A DNA stretch of 64,000 nucleotides from Chryseobacterium sp. GTDB taxonomy: Bacteria; Bacteroidota; Bacteroidia; Flavobacteriales; Weeksellaceae. The stretch covers positions 62,001 to 126,000 of the forward strand of contig QFQW01000001.1 of the NCBI GenBank assembly GCA_003248755.1, in the 5' to 3' direction. This document shows positions 41,616 through 51,657 of the stretch, one piece after another. The notes below the pieces were generated by a model. It worked only from the letters and a program-made list of their open reading frames with translations, was not told where the DNA came from and made no database searches. Numbering within the stretch: position 1 is the stretch's first letter; every line of letters starts with the position of its first letter. The translations under genes and the position numbers were made by a program.

Positions 41616-43973
41616 ATGGAAAATAAAAAATCTGAAAATAAAACCTTTCCTTTACCAGATAAGAAAAAATCCAAATCATTCATCAAAAAATGGATCAAAA
41701 TTGTTTGGATTGGTTTTTTTGCCATTGTATTAGGTATTTCTGCTACATTTTTTGCCGTTTCTCAAGGTTTTGTAGGAGATATGCCGGACGTGAAAGAGTT
41801 GGAAAATCCGGATATTTTTGTGGCCTCTGAGATTTATTCTTCAGACAATGTTCTGTTAGGTAAATTTGAAAAAGAGAAAACCAAACCGGTTACATATAAA
41901 CAACTCCCACCTTATTTGGTTTATGCACTTCAAGCAAAAGAAGATGAACGTTTCAAGGAGCACTCGGGGATAGATCTCAAATCTGTAGCGAGAGCTATAT
42001 TTTTTCGTGGAGATAGAGGTGGAGGTTCTACCATCACACAACAGCTAGCGAAATTATTATTTACGGGTAATGCTTCAAAAAATAAAATTGAAAGAGCTAT
42101 CCAAAAATTGCAAGAATGGTGTGTTGCTGTGAGTTTGGAAAAACGATATACAAAAGAAGAGATTGTTGCTTTATATTTTAATAAAATGGATTTCCTTTTC
42201 AATGCAAAAGGAATAGAAATGGCTTCAAGAGTTTATTTTAATAAATCGACTAATCAGTTAACTTTACCCGAAGCAGCTACTTTTGTGGCAATGCTGGAGG
42301 CTCCTAGAAGAAATAACCCTTATAGAAATCCAGAAAGAGCAAAATCAAGAAGAGATGTTGTTTTGGACCAAATGTTAAAGACAGGCTACATTGATCAGGC
42401 AACTTACGAGAAAGCTGTTGCTACACCAATAGTTGTAGATTTTCATGAGATCAAAACTGTAGAAGAAGGCTATTCTGCTTATTATAAATATTATCTTAGA
42501 AAAGAAATCCAGAATTATCTTGATGCTTACGAAAAAGAGACAGGAAAAGAATTGAATCTTTATAAAAATGGACTTAAGATCTATGTAACGCTTGATTCTA
42601 GAATGCAGAAATATGCAGAAGAAGCTATAAAAGAACATTTGACCGATCTTCAGAGAAATTTTGATAATGAAATGAAACGAAATCCGAATCGTCCGTATTA
42701 CTTCTTATCCAAAACTCAAATCAATGATTTGATGATGAAATCGGTTCGCAATACTGGAAGATATAAGCAATTGAAAGCAGAAGGAATGCCGGAAGATTCA
42801 ATTTTAATGGAGTTTCATGAGCCTGTAAAAATGACAAGGTTTACTTGGCAAGGTGAAGAGGAGGTTGAAATGTCTCCTTGGGACTCTATCCGTTATCATA
42901 AGCAGATTGCACAAGCAGGTCTGATGTCTATGGAACCTGCAACTGGAGATATAAAAGCTTGGGTTGGAGGGATCAATTGGCAACATTTTCAATATGATCA
43001 TGTGAAGCAAGGTAAACGTCAGGTAGGATCCACTTTCAAGCCATTTGTATATGCTACGGCAATTATGCATCTTGGAATGACACCATGTTCTACTGTTTCA
43101 AATGCGCCTTATGCCAAAGGAAGCTGGTATGTAAAAGGAGGAGGAGGAAGCGTTACCATAAAAGAAGGTATTGCAAAATCTCTAAACCCTGTCGCAATCC
43201 GATTAGCAGAAATGGCAGGAACAGAGAATGTGATCCAATTAGCAAGAGATTTAGGTGTGACAGACCCAATTGATAAGAGTTTACCAATGGCTTTAGGTAC
43301 TTCGGATATTACAATTTATGAGATGTTAGGAGCTTACAGCACATTTGCTAATTTTGGGAACTATACCAAACCGGAGATGATATGGAGGATTGAAGATGCG
43401 AATGGACGTGTCATCAAAGAAGTGAAGCCCGTTGTAAAAGAAGTAATGAACGAGATGTATGCCTATACAATGATTGACCTAATGAAAGGAGTGGCAGAAT
43501 TTGGAACGGCTTCTGGAGAGTTGAGAAGAAGAGGTATCCCGGCAAGTGTAGAAATCGCAGGTAAAACTGGAACAACACAGAAGAACTCAGATGGTTGGTT
43601 TATGGGAATTGTTCCAAAATTAGCAACCGGAGTTTGGGTTGGCTGGGAAGACAGAGCAACACACTTCTGGAGTACAGGTGAAGGGCAAGGTTCCAAAATG
43701 GGATTGCCGATTTGGGCAATTTATATGAAAAAAGTATTTGCTGACAAAGCTTTGAATATTCTTCCGGAAGATAAGTTTATTAAGCCGGCCAACTGGACAG
43801 GAAGTTGCTCGGATCTTAATAATCTCAGAAACGGTTATGGAGATGAAGGAGGGTTGCAATCCATCGATGAACTTAAAAACCCTGTACAGGAGGTGCCTGA
43901 CAAGCCGGTAAAAAAAGAAGATCATTCTAACGAATCACTTAACTCTACAGATGATGTAGATTTTAATAAATAA
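41616..43973 (+). CDS. Class A penicillin-binding protein (PBP1A type)
   Basis: A 785-residue bifunctional peptidoglycan synthase anchored by one N-terminal membrane helix (residues 28-52). The GT51 glycosyltransferase domain has EDERFKEHSGID (catalytic Glu109) and GGSTITQQLAK. The transpeptidase domain has the acyl Ser in STFKPF (Ser472 to Lys475) and the KTG triad at residue 650 (AGKTGTTQ). Its C-terminal tail is low complexity. It is the third gene of the ricT-gldH operon and has a strong terminator. Confidence 0.94.
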   Translation: MENKKSENKTFPLPDKKKSKSFIKKWIKIVWIGFFAIVLGISATFFAVSQGFVGDMPDVKELENPDIFVASEIYSSDNVLLGKFEKEKTKPVTYKQLPPYLVYALQAKEDERFKEHSGIDLKSVARAIFFRGDRGGGSTITQQLAKLLFTGNASKNKIERAIQKLQEWCVAVSLEKRYTKEEIVALYFNKMDFLFNAKGIEMASRVYFNKSTNQLTLPEAATFVAMLEAPRRNNPYRNPERAKSRRDVVLDQMLKTGYIDQATYEKAVATPIVVDFHEIKTVEEGYSAYYKYYLRKEIQNYLDAYEKETGKELNLYKNGLKIYVTLDSRMQKYAEEAIKEHLTDLQRNFDNEMKRNPNRPYYFLSKTQINDLMMKSVRNTGRYKQLKAEGMPEDSILMEFHEPVKMTRFTWQGEEEVEMSPWDSIRYHKQIAQAGLMSMEPATGDIKAWVGGINWQHFQYDHVKQGKRQVGSTFKPFVYATAIMHLGMTPCSTVSNAPYAKGSWYVKGGGGSVTIKEGIAKSLNPVAIRLAEMAGTENVIQLARDLGVTDPIDKSLPMALGTSDITIYEMLGAYSTFANFGNYTKPEMIWRIEDANGRVIKEVKPVVKEVMNEMYAYTMIDLMKGVAEFGTASGELRRRGIPASVEIAGKTGTTQKNSDGWFMGIVPKLATGVWVGWEDRATHFWSTGEGQGSKMGLPIWAIYMKKVFADKALNILPEDKFIKPANWTGSCSDLNNLRNGYGDEGGLQSIDELKNPVQEVPDKPVKKEDHSNESLNSTDDVDFNK

Positions 43974-43979
43974 AATAAT

Positions 43980-44005
43980 CCCGCATCGTTTGATGCGGGT
44001 TTTTT
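43980..44005 (+). terminator. Terminator between the PBP gene and selO
   Basis: CCCGCATC (43980-43987), loop GTTT, GATGCGGG (43992-43999), then six T. The T run ends only 4 nt before the selO ATG. Confidence 0.92.
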
Positions 44006-44009
44006 GATA

Positions 44010-45545
44010 ATGAATTTAAAATATATCACCCATAAATTTACAGAATTATTCCCAGGAGATTTTTCTGGGAATCTAATGCAGAGACAAACGCTTGATGTTC
44101 TGTTCAGTACGGTTGAACCTGCTGATTTTGATAAAACCGAATTGATTGATTTTAATGAAAGTCTATCAATCGAAATCGGATTAGAGAAATTAGAAAATGA
44201 TAAAGATTTTCTCGTTGCTCAAAATCTTCCAGACAATATCGAAACTTATGCAACGGCCTATGCAGGACATCAGTTTGGGAATTGGGCTGGGCAATTGGGA
44301 GATGGAAGAGCAATCTATGCAGGTGAAATTTTTAATCAGGGGAAACAAACCGAAATACAATGGAAAGGAGCAGGTGCTACGCCATATTCCAGGCATGCAG
44401 ACGGAAGGGCGGTTTTGCGTTCCTCGATTCGGGAGTATCTGATGAGCGAGGCAATGTTTCATTTCGGCGTTCCTACAACCAGAGCCTTGAGTCTTTCGAA
44501 AACCGGGGAAGATGTAATTCGTGATATTCAATATTCTGGGAATCCACAAAAAGAGCAAGGCGCAGTAGTGGTAAGAACCGCCGAGTCATTTCTCAGATTC
44601 GGGCATTTTGAATTATTGTCGGCAAGAAATCAAATAGATTTATTAAAACAATTGGTGGATTATACGATTGAAAAATTTTATCCGGAAATTAATTCGGGAA
44701 ATAATCCGAATAGATATATTGACTGGTTTCAAGCGATTTGCGACAGAACTTTGGAAATGATAATTGATTGGTATCGTGTTGGTTTTGTCCACGGCGTGAT
44801 GAATACCGATAATATGTCGATTCTTGGACTCACGATTGATTATGGGCCGTTTTCTATGATGGATGGTTACGATTTGGAATTCACGCCGAACACAACAGAT
44901 TTACCGGGAAAACGTTATGCCTTTGGAAAACAAGGACAAATCTCACATTGGAACTTGGCCGCTCTAGCCAATGCTGTTTTTCCTTTGATTAATGATTCCG
45001 AAATTCTTGAAAAAATACTGGATGATTACGGGAAATGCTTCTGGACAGAACACGACAAAATGTTGGCAGATAAATTCGGTTTTGATGAGGTTTTGCCGGA
45101 AGACGAAAGGTTCTTTACGGAATGGCAGCAACTGATGCAGGATTTGAATCTGGATCATACCTTATTTTTTCAAAGTCTTGAAAAGTCTGCTTCAGAAATT
45201 AAAATTGATGATCTCTCCAATTCTTTTTATCGAAATCTGAATGAAAATGAATTGAAACGACTTTCTAATTTTATCGAGAAATATCAAGAAAGAAAACTTA
45301 AAAATAAAATCTCAGAGACAGAATCTTTGGAATTGATGTCCAAAACAAATCCGAAATTTATTCTACGAAATTATCTGTTATTCGAAGCTATTCAGGATGC
45401 GGAAAAAGGAGATTACAAATTATTTTTTAAGCTGAAAGAAGCGTTGCAAAATCCTTATGAAAATCGTTTCCCGGAGTTCAATCAGAAACGTCCGTCGAAA
45501 TATGATAATCAGACGGGTTGCAGTCAATTGTCTTGCAGTTCGTAA
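44010..45545 (+). CDS. selO: Protein adenylyltransferase SelO (YdiU family)
   Basis: A pseudokinase-fold enzyme that transfers AMP to Ser, Thr or Tyr of proteins in redox control. The start is set at ATG 44010 because the in-frame TTG at 44004 lies in the terminator T run. Motifs: YAGHQFGNWAGQLGDGRA, KGAGATPYSRHADGRAVLRS, SIREYLMSEAM and VHGVMNTDNMSILG. The C-terminus GCSQLSCSS has the position of the conserved Cys (Sec in animals). The length of 511 residues is typical. Confidence 0.93.
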   Translation: MNLKYITHKFTELFPGDFSGNLMQRQTLDVLFSTVEPADFDKTELIDFNESLSIEIGLEKLENDKDFLVAQNLPDNIETYATAYAGHQFGNWAGQLGDGRAIYAGEIFNQGKQTEIQWKGAGATPYSRHADGRAVLRSSIREYLMSEAMFHFGVPTTRALSLSKTGEDVIRDIQYSGNPQKEQGAVVVRTAESFLRFGHFELLSARNQIDLLKQLVDYTIEKFYPEINSGNNPNRYIDWFQAICDRTLEMIIDWYRVGFVHGVMNTDNMSILGLTIDYGPFSMMDGYDLEFTPNTTDLPGKRYAFGKQGQISHWNLAALANAVFPLINDSEILEKILDDYGKCFWTEHDKMLADKFGFDEVLPEDERFFTEWQQLMQDLNLDHTLFFQSLEKSASEIKIDDLSNSFYRNLNENELKRLSNFIEKYQERKLKNKISETESLELMSKTNPKFILRNYLLFEAIQDAEKGDYKLFFKLKEALQNPYENRFPEFNQKRPSKYDNQTGCSQLSCSS

Positions 45546-45606
45546 GTTTTTCTTGAAAAACAGAATTAATAATTTTCTATCTTTGTTATAATCAACCTAC
45601 AAGATA

Positions 45607-45802
45607 ATGAATTTAGCATCTGAAAAAAATGAAATCATCAAGTGGATTCATTCTTTGGAGAATCCTGCTGTCATTGAGGAAATAAATAAGATCAGAAATA
45701 GAAAATTTTGATTTCGAGAAAGAATGGGAAAGAGGTATATCTGGCGAAGAACTTAAAAAAAGGACTAAAGCCTATTTAAAAACTTTACCTTGGAAAAAAT
45801 AA
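45607..45802 (+). pseudogene. Frameshifted antitoxin gene of a RelE/ParE-type module
   Basis: The first frame reads MNLASEKNEIIKWIHSLENP, then AVIEEINKIRNRKF and a stop at 45709-45711. In another frame the coding sense continues at once: NFDFEKEWERGISGEELKKR then TKAYLKTLPWKK, ending at 45802. The second half matches the C-terminus of small Bacteroidota antitoxins of RelE/ParE modules. A one-base indel near 45700 explains the break. It overlaps the toxin remnant by 13 nt, as such pairs do. Confidence 0.65.
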
Positions 45803-46112
45803 TTGTTCAGTATTTGCCAGAAGTTGAGGAATACTTGAATGATTTAGGCTATCTTCTTTTCCAAAAAGAGTATTTTGGTTTTATCGAAAATTCTTTTGAA
45901 TATGTGGATGAGGTTGTTGATTTCATAGAATATAATCTCCCAATTTTCCCATTCAGAAAAACACCCGAAAATTTAATCGAGCTTGGCTCGAAATATATTT
46001 TTTACAAAGCCAATCATACGACAACTTGGTATGTTTCTTTGAAAATGTAGAAAATCGTTACCTTGTCACTTTCATTACAAACAGCCATTCTGAGATTGTT
46101 CAACATCTTTAA
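45790..46112 (+). pseudogene. Frameshifted RelE/ParE-family toxin gene
   Basis: From a TTG at 45790 the frame reads EKIIVQYLPEVEEYLNDLGY and continues to a GSKYIFYKANHTTTWYV segment, then stops at 46050. The expected end continues in another frame as FFENVENRYLVTFITNSHSE to 46112. The RelE/ParE fold and the final LVTFITN strand fit this group. Both partners have a frameshift, so the module is dead. Sequencing error at two points is the alternative. Confidence 0.6.
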
Positions 46113-46143
46113 AGTTTCATAATTGTAAACAAAAATCATTTCC

Positions 46144-46151
46144 TACTTTTG
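46144..46151 (+). promoter_or_regulatory. -7 promoter element of the DUF6080-like gene
   Basis: TACTTTTG, 16 nt before the TTG start, with a TTG hexamer-like -33 about 18 nt upstream (46123-46125). Confidence 0.6.
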
Positions 46152-46167
46152 CAGAAAATATCACCGA

Positions 46168-47445
46168 TTGAAACTATTGAACAAAATTTTATCTTTCCTG
46201 AAATTCATTTTTCCGTCAACCAAAACAGAATTACTGATTTTCTTATTCTTCGTCATTCTTTATGGCGCAAACGCTTGGTTTATCGCAGAGAATTTCAGGA
46301 TTATTTATGATGACAGAATCCCTTGGGATGGCTATTTCAGTTTTGATAACCGGGCGATTATCCAGACTGGCGGCGGTTTTGAGAGGCATCCGTTGTCCAA
46401 TTATTTCTTTGACCAACTCAGAAATTTTGCATTATGGATTTCCAGCAATCGATATGATTCGGTTTTCAGACTGGTTTTGGCTTTGTTCTCGACAGTCGTT
46501 ATTTCTTTAGCGAATGTTCAGATTTTCAAATATCTGAATAACATTATCCGGCTTCCACTGAAAATCAGTTTGTTAATTTTGGCTTTCTATGGCTTATTTG
46601 TGACTAATATTTTGTTGTCATTCACGCCGGAAACTTATACTTATACATTGTTGTTTCTTTCAGTTTTCAATTATTATTCAGCAAAGAAAATTCAGGAAGA
46701 AAAACCGATTTCATTTGGTGCAACAATTTTTGGTTCAGTTTTCATCGGTGGGTTAACGATTACGAATATTGTCAAAGTTTACATCCCGTTTTTGTTTGAA
46801 AAGAAAATCTTCTGGAACTGGAAAAAAATCGGAATAGCTATTGCGAAAATTGCAACTTCGGTTGTTGTTTTTGTTTTCCTGTTTTTGCTGAGATTAGACT
46901 TCAACTTTCAGAATTTTCTTAATAAAACCGAACAACAATATGATAAATTTTCTCGGGCAAAAACAACTCCCGTTTGGGATATGATCACTTCATGGTTTTT
47001 TGGTGGAAATATTCTGTTCTCTAATTACGAGATTCGAGATTATCATAACAAGGATAAAACTTTTTATTACAAAGCATTGTTTATGGATGTTTACACATCG
47101 TTTGTTCCTTATATTTTTATCGGAATTGTTTTGTTATTAATGATTTGGAGCATTTTTAAAAATTATAAAAACAAACTGGTTTGGATTCTTGTGATTACAT
47201 TTTTATTTGATGTTTTTGTTCATTGTGTTCTGAAATTTGGTCTTCATACATCTTACATCTACGGCGGGCACTTTGTTTTTGTTTATCCGTTGTTATTAGG
47301 TTGGCTGTTTTTTAGTTATCGTGACAAGAGAACTTTACTTAGTTTATTTTACGGATTACTTTTGATAATGACAGTTTATCTCGGATTCAATAATTATTAT
47401 CGATTGACAGAGTTCTATCAATTCTTAGAAACTTATTACAGATAA
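46168..47445 (+). CDS. Multi-spanning membrane protein, DUF6080-like
   Basis: A 425-residue inner-membrane protein with about nine to eleven hydrophobic helices (for example LLIFLFFVILYGANAWFI, LVFVFLFLLRLDF and LLLGWLFFSYRDK). Conserved parts that I associate with DUF6080: DDRIPWDGYFSFDNR, GGGFERHPLSNYF and LSFTPETYTYTLLFL. The topology and an Asp-rich first loop recall GT-C glycosyltransferases or flippase-like proteins, but the function is unknown. The start is TTG, fixed by the promoter 16 nt upstream and the MKLLNKIL N-terminus. No operon partner. Confidence 0.75.
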   Translation: MKLLNKILSFLKFIFPSTKTELLIFLFFVILYGANAWFIAENFRIIYDDRIPWDGYFSFDNRAIIQTGGGFERHPLSNYFFDQLRNFALWISSNRYDSVFRLVLALFSTVVISLANVQIFKYLNNIIRLPLKISLLILAFYGLFVTNILLSFTPETYTYTLLFLSVFNYYSAKKIQEEKPISFGATIFGSVFIGGLTITNIVKVYIPFLFEKKIFWNWKKIGIAIAKIATSVVVFVFLFLLRLDFNFQNFLNKTEQQYDKFSRAKTTPVWDMITSWFFGGNILFSNYEIRDYHNKDKTFYYKALFMDVYTSFVPYIFIGIVLLLMIWSIFKNYKNKLVWILVITFLFDVFVHCVLKFGLHTSYIYGGHFVFVYPLLLGWLFFSYRDKRTLLSLFYGLLLIMTVYLGFNNYYRLTEFYQFLETYYR

Positions 47446-47447
47446 AA

Positions 47448-47478
47448 AAACGCCTTTGGAATTCCGAAGGCGTTTTGG
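47448..47478. terminator. Bidirectional terminator
   Basis: AAACGCCTT (47448-47456) pairs with AAGGCGTTT (47467-47475) between convergent genes, with A and T runs on either side. Confidence 0.85.
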
Positions 47479-47498
47479 TTTTTATAAAAATTAAATAA

Positions 47499-49823
47499 TT
47501 AATTCTTGATAATTTTCTTTGTCGTTGCTTTTCCGTTTTCCGGCTGGATTTTCAAGAAGTAAACACCATTGTTCAAATTAGAAATATTGATGCTGGATTT
47601 GTTTTCTGTATTCAATAAAACTTGTCCCGCTGCATTGTAAAGACTTGCTTTGAATTTGGTAACGTTCTTATCCAATTTAATATTAATGAAATTCTGAGTA
47701 GGATTCGGATAAACACTGATTCCATCTTTCAGATTCGCCAAATCTTGATTTCCTAAAGTTTCCAGGCTGATATTATCTTTCAAAATTCCTAAAGATTGAG
47801 ATGTCAAATATACTTCCGCATTGTTGTTGTCAACAAAACGAGCGGTTCCGGCAATAATAGTTGTGTTAAAATAATTGGTGGAAGTTTTCTCTGTCCAGGT
47901 TTCGCCATTGTCGCTTGTGTAAACAATCTTCGGAAGTATGTCCAGATAAGAATTGGTGATTCCGATAATCTGTCCGTTTTGTTTTGTAGAATGCTCTACT
48001 TTGTGAACCATTCCGTTATAGATTTTCTTCCAGGTGTTTCCTCCATCCAAAGATGTGTAAATTCCGTTGGACGCTGCGAATGTATATTGGTTCGGATTCA
48101 AAGGATTTTGAACCAGATTCAAAGCAATATTCGGTAAAGTCAGATTTTCCAAACCGGCAGTTATTTCTGTCCAGTTGCTTCCTCCGTCCGTTGTTTTCAG
48201 GATTTTGTTTCCAACAGTTACGAGAACCTCATTAGAATTATTCTTGTTGACAATGATTCCATAAATATAATCCTCACTGTAAGGGAGTGTAATATAATCT
48301 GTCTGGGTCTCATCAGGATTCGAAAAATTAACTTTTACCAAAGAAGCCGTTTCTCCGTTGAATGTTGCAAACCAAGCAATATTTGGATTAGAAGAATCTG
48401 TAGTTGCAGCCGTGAAATTGGCATCGTAAGTGGTGTAAACTGCTGTAGCATTAGTACCATAATCGTTACTGACCTTGATGTTGTTGCCCATAAACGAACT
48501 CTCGTAAGTATAAACTCTTCCAGGATGTTCTTTATCGACATACATTAATCCAATTTGTCCGCTCATCGGACTTTCGCTCAAAGGCATTACATTAATCGGA
48601 GTTTCTTCATTGGTTTCAAGGTTCTTCATTGTGTAACCATATTGTACACCATACATCAGCTTGTCGGTTCCGTTATCGTTAATGATATTCAGATTTCCCA
48701 TTCCAATAAAGTATGGATTTTTAATTGATGTTAATGTCACGCCTTTATCTGATGAAAATTTCGGATAACGATTGTTGGCAATCAAAACTTCATTAGGATT
48801 TGAAGGATTGAAAGTAGCATTGATTCCATAAAAATAAGAATGTCCGTCACTAAGGCCATTGTGGACTGTAGTTGTCCAGCTTGTTCCACCATTAGTCGTC
48901 ACCGCAACTCTGTCGTCTGCCATTACGATAACGTGGTTAGAATCATTGGGATTGATTTCGATTTTTGGAACATTTTTCATTCCCATTCCTTGTGTTGACC
49001 AAGTGATTGGCTGTTCTGTCCAGATAGCTCCGCCATTTGTTGATTTATAAACTGCTTGATGTTGTGTTGGATAAGACCAAGTAATACCTGTTCCTGCATA
49101 GATAACATCAGTATTATTGGGGTCAATGGCGATTGATTGTAAAATCAGTCCATTAAGAGTTTCTGTCCAGGTTGCACCAGCATCTGTTGATTTGAAGAAA
49201 CCTCCATCTTCATTTCCGGGACCACCATTACGAGCAATGTATAAAGTTTGCGAATTTTTCGGATCCATTTTTGCATCATTTAGGATAACACTTTCGTGGT
49301 CTGTTGCATCATAAACTTTGTTCCAGCTGATTCCGCCATCAGTTGTTCTGAAAAATTTGTCCTGGTCTCCTTTCGTGAACATCGTTGCGGTATTCATTGT
49401 TCCATCATCAAAAATCGAATAATTCTCTATAGCTAGTACATCTTCGTTTTTCGGGAAATTGATTTCTTTGATAATGGAAAGTGACTGTAGGTCAATAACG
49501 GTAACTCTGTTATAAGTACTTCCTAAACCAAAATATTGTATAAAACTAAGGGCAGTTCCGTTGTTGGTAAGGCGCAATTCCAGAATGTTTGGTGCGTATT
49601 CCGGATAGGGAAGCGTATAAAGAACGTTCCACGTTGTCCCGTTGTCATTGGAAACCAAAATGTGCTTCCCGATGTACGATGTAGAATAAATCCTGTTAGG
49701 CGTTGTTTTGTCGTAAACAAAATTCTTCATACGACCATAATCTTGATTTCCCACAAATCCAACTTGCGAAAAGTAGAATTGTGCAAACAAGATGAAAAAT
49801 AAAGTAAATGCTGTTCTCTTCAT
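47499..49823 (-). CDS. T9SS-exported BNR/sortilin-like repeat protein
   Basis: A 774-residue surface or secreted protein. Signal peptide FTLFFILFAQFYFSQ. Several Asp-box-type repeats are seen: SNDNGTTWNVLY, FRTTDGGISWNKVYD, FKSTDAGATWTETLNG, YKSTNGGAIWTEQ, LKTTDGGSNWTEI and TSLDGGNTWKKIY, giving the beta-propeller of the VPS10/exo-alpha-sialidase-like superfamily. No catalytic residues of a true sialidase are obvious. The last 75 residues are a type A sorting domain (VYPNPTQNFI to TTKKIIKN). The role is unknown; binding of glycans or proteins is likely. Confidence 0.85.
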   Translation of the reverse strand: MKRTAFTLFFILFAQFYFSQVGFVGNQDYGRMKNFVYDKTTPNRIYSTSYIGKHILVSNDNGTTWNVLYTLPYPEYAPNILELRLTNNGTALSFIQYFGLGSTYNRVTVIDLQSLSIIKEINFPKNEDVLAIENYSIFDDGTMNTATMFTKGDQDKFFRTTDGGISWNKVYDATDHESVILNDAKMDPKNSQTLYIARNGGPGNEDGGFFKSTDAGATWTETLNGLILQSIAIDPNNTDVIYAGTGITWSYPTQHQAVYKSTNGGAIWTEQPITWSTQGMGMKNVPKIEINPNDSNHVIVMADDRVAVTTNGGTSWTTTVHNGLSDGHSYFYGINATFNPSNPNEVLIANNRYPKFSSDKGVTLTSIKNPYFIGMGNLNIINDNGTDKLMYGVQYGYTMKNLETNEETPINVMPLSESPMSGQIGLMYVDKEHPGRVYTYESSFMGNNIKVSNDYGTNATAVYTTYDANFTAATTDSSNPNIAWFATFNGETASLVKVNFSNPDETQTDYITLPYSEDYIYGIIVNKNNSNEVLVTVGNKILKTTDGGSNWTEITAGLENLTLPNIALNLVQNPLNPNQYTFAASNGIYTSLDGGNTWKKIYNGMVHKVEHSTKQNGQIIGITNSYLDILPKIVYTSDNGETWTEKTSTNYFNTTIIAGTARFVDNNNAEVYLTSQSLGILKDNISLETLGNQDLANLKDGISVYPNPTQNFINIKLDKNVTKFKASLYNAAGQVLLNTENKSSINISNLNNGVYFLKIQPENGKATTKKIIKN

Positions 49824-49932
49824 ATCTTTTTTGATTTTAATTGTTCAGCAAATGTATTTTTCGGAAAGTGAAGTCTATTGTTTTTGAAAAGAATAAGTAT
49901 GACTTATACAGAAAAAACGTGACATGTTTTAT

Positions 49933-51546
49933 TTAAAGTGTTGATATATAGTTATATAAATCATTTGAGTTAGAAAGATTCATTCTTTTGGAAATTCTTT
50001 CTTTTCGTTTTCTGCAAGCTTCTATGGTGATGTTGAAAATAGATGCGATTTCCTTAGTGGAAAGATTCATATAGATGTAAGAGATATATCTGATGTCATT
50101 CAAAGTCAAATCATTATGTTTCTCTTTCAAAGTATCAATGAATCGGCTGTTGATTTCCTGAAAATGCGTTAAAAAATCGTCGCCGTTATCTTCTTTTGTA
50201 AGAACAGATTTCAATTGGTCGAGCTGTTTGCCCAGAAGCGGGTTTTTAATCATTTCCGGGCGTTCTTTCAGTCTTAGAATATATTGCTCGATTTTATCAT
50301 TTCTCTGAGCAAGGTGAATAGCATTCGCTGCGAGTTGTCTGTTTTTGTTTTCCAGCTCGTTTTTAAGTTTTTCCTTTTCAAGAAGTGCATTGGTTTCTTT
50401 TTCTTTGATTTGATTTTCAAGAAGAAGAGTGTAATTTTCTTTGTTTCTAAGTTCCAGAGCTGTAATCTGTTCACTATGTTCGGCAAGCAATCTTTTTTGT
50501 CTGTTTTTGATAATGTAACCTCGGAAAATCCAAATTAATAAAACCAAAACCGCAACCCAAAATCCAATAATGTAAAACCGAATTTTCTTCTCATTATCCA
50601 ATTCCTTTTGGGAATCCTGAAGCTTCAATTTGATTTCACTATTCTGATACATCGCCTGATTCTGAATCGCATTGAGGGAATCTTTCACAGTCAAAATAGA
50701 ATCTTTATATTGAAGAGCTTTATGATAATCTCCGGAATTAAAATAACTGTCAGAAAAACGATTATAGATATCGGTTTGATTAGTATAATTAAGGTTTTCT
50801 TTCTGAGCCTGCTGGATATAGGTAATGGCTTTTTCAGGCTGATGGCGTTGTTCGTAAATTTTGGATAATATTAATAGAGCCGAAATCCTCTCATCATTAT
50901 ATTCAGCAGAATTTAATTGATTGATTAAAGGATTGATGATGGAAAAAGCTTTGTCATAATCTTTTCTTTCGAGATAATTTTTGGCCTCAGCAATATCAAG
51001 AATTCTGTTATTTCTTATGTTGTTTTTTGCCGCCGGTCTCGCAATGGAGATATAGTATAAGGCCTTATCGAGTTGTTTTGTGACATTGTACAAATCTGCT
51101 AGGTTTCCTGCGTAGATGGCAATTCCGATACTGTCTTTATTGGAGATTGCCAAATCATAAGCCCGTTTCTGATGCTTTTCCGATTCTTTATACTTTCCTT
51201 GTCTGAGATAAACGAGCGCAATATTATTGAGAACAGTCATTTCTCTGTCGCTGTTGAGATGTTTAAGAGCAATGGAGTAGGCTTCGAGATAATAGTCCAA
51301 AGCTTCGCTATAGTCAAGCATTTGATAATAATTCAGTCCGATGCAATTGGTGGAAATGAATTGCTGTTCGTACCAATTATTTTGTTCGGATAATTTCTTG
51401 GCCTCGGAAAATAATTTGAGAGATTGAGTGTGATTTTTCTTATACAGTTCGTTGATGCCTTTTTCTATTAATTCATCGCAATATTTTGTGGAAGTGTCAT
51501 TTTGTAACACAGAAATTAGGGCGATAAAAGCAAACAGAAACTTCAT
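49933..51546 (-). CDS. TPR-containing membrane LuxR-type regulator
   Basis: A 537-residue regulator with a signal/anchor, a TPR-rich periplasmic half (residues 20-290; for example YYQMLDYSEALDYYLEAYSI and VYLRQGKYKESEKHQKRAYD), one membrane helix (FYIIGFWVAVLVLLIWIF near residue 328), a cytoplasmic coiled coil, and a C-terminal LuxR-type helix-turn-helix (NDIRYISYIYMNLSTKEIA, then FNITIEACRKRKERISKRM). This architecture is frequent in Bacteroidota and probably links an envelope signal to transcription directly. The targets are not known. It lies upstream of the BNR protein on the same strand. Confidence 0.82.
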   Translation of the reverse strand: MKFLFAFIALISVLQNDTSTKYCDELIEKGINELYKKNHTQSLKLFSEAKKLSEQNNWYEQQFISTNCIGLNYYQMLDYSEALDYYLEAYSIALKHLNSDREMTVLNNIALVYLRQGKYKESEKHQKRAYDLAISNKDSIGIAIYAGNLADLYNVTKQLDKALYYISIARPAAKNNIRNNRILDIAEAKNYLERKDYDKAFSIINPLINQLNSAEYNDERISALLILSKIYEQRHQPEKAITYIQQAQKENLNYTNQTDIYNRFSDSYFNSGDYHKALQYKDSILTVKDSLNAIQNQAMYQNSEIKLKLQDSQKELDNEKKIRFYIIGFWVAVLVLLIWIFRGYIIKNRQKRLLAEHSEQITALELRNKENYTLLLENQIKEKETNALLEKEKLKNELENKNRQLAANAIHLAQRNDKIEQYILRLKERPEMIKNPLLGKQLDQLKSVLTKEDNGDDFLTHFQEINSRFIDTLKEKHNDLTLNDIRYISYIYMNLSTKEIASIFNITIEACRKRKERISKRMNLSNSNDLYNYISTL

Positions 51547-51628
51547 AAGAATAACAGTCAGAACTAATTATAAAGTAAAAATAACCAAATTATTCATTTG
51601 GTGAAAATGATAGCATTTTACAAGACGT

Positions 51629-51653
51629 AAAAAAACCGGAACTAAGTCCGGTT
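51629..51653 (-). terminator. Terminator of the SPOR-domain gene
   Basis: AACCGGA (51634-51640) and TCCGGTT (51647-51653) form a stem with a T run on the minus strand. Confidence 0.8.
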
Positions 51654-51657
51654 GATA

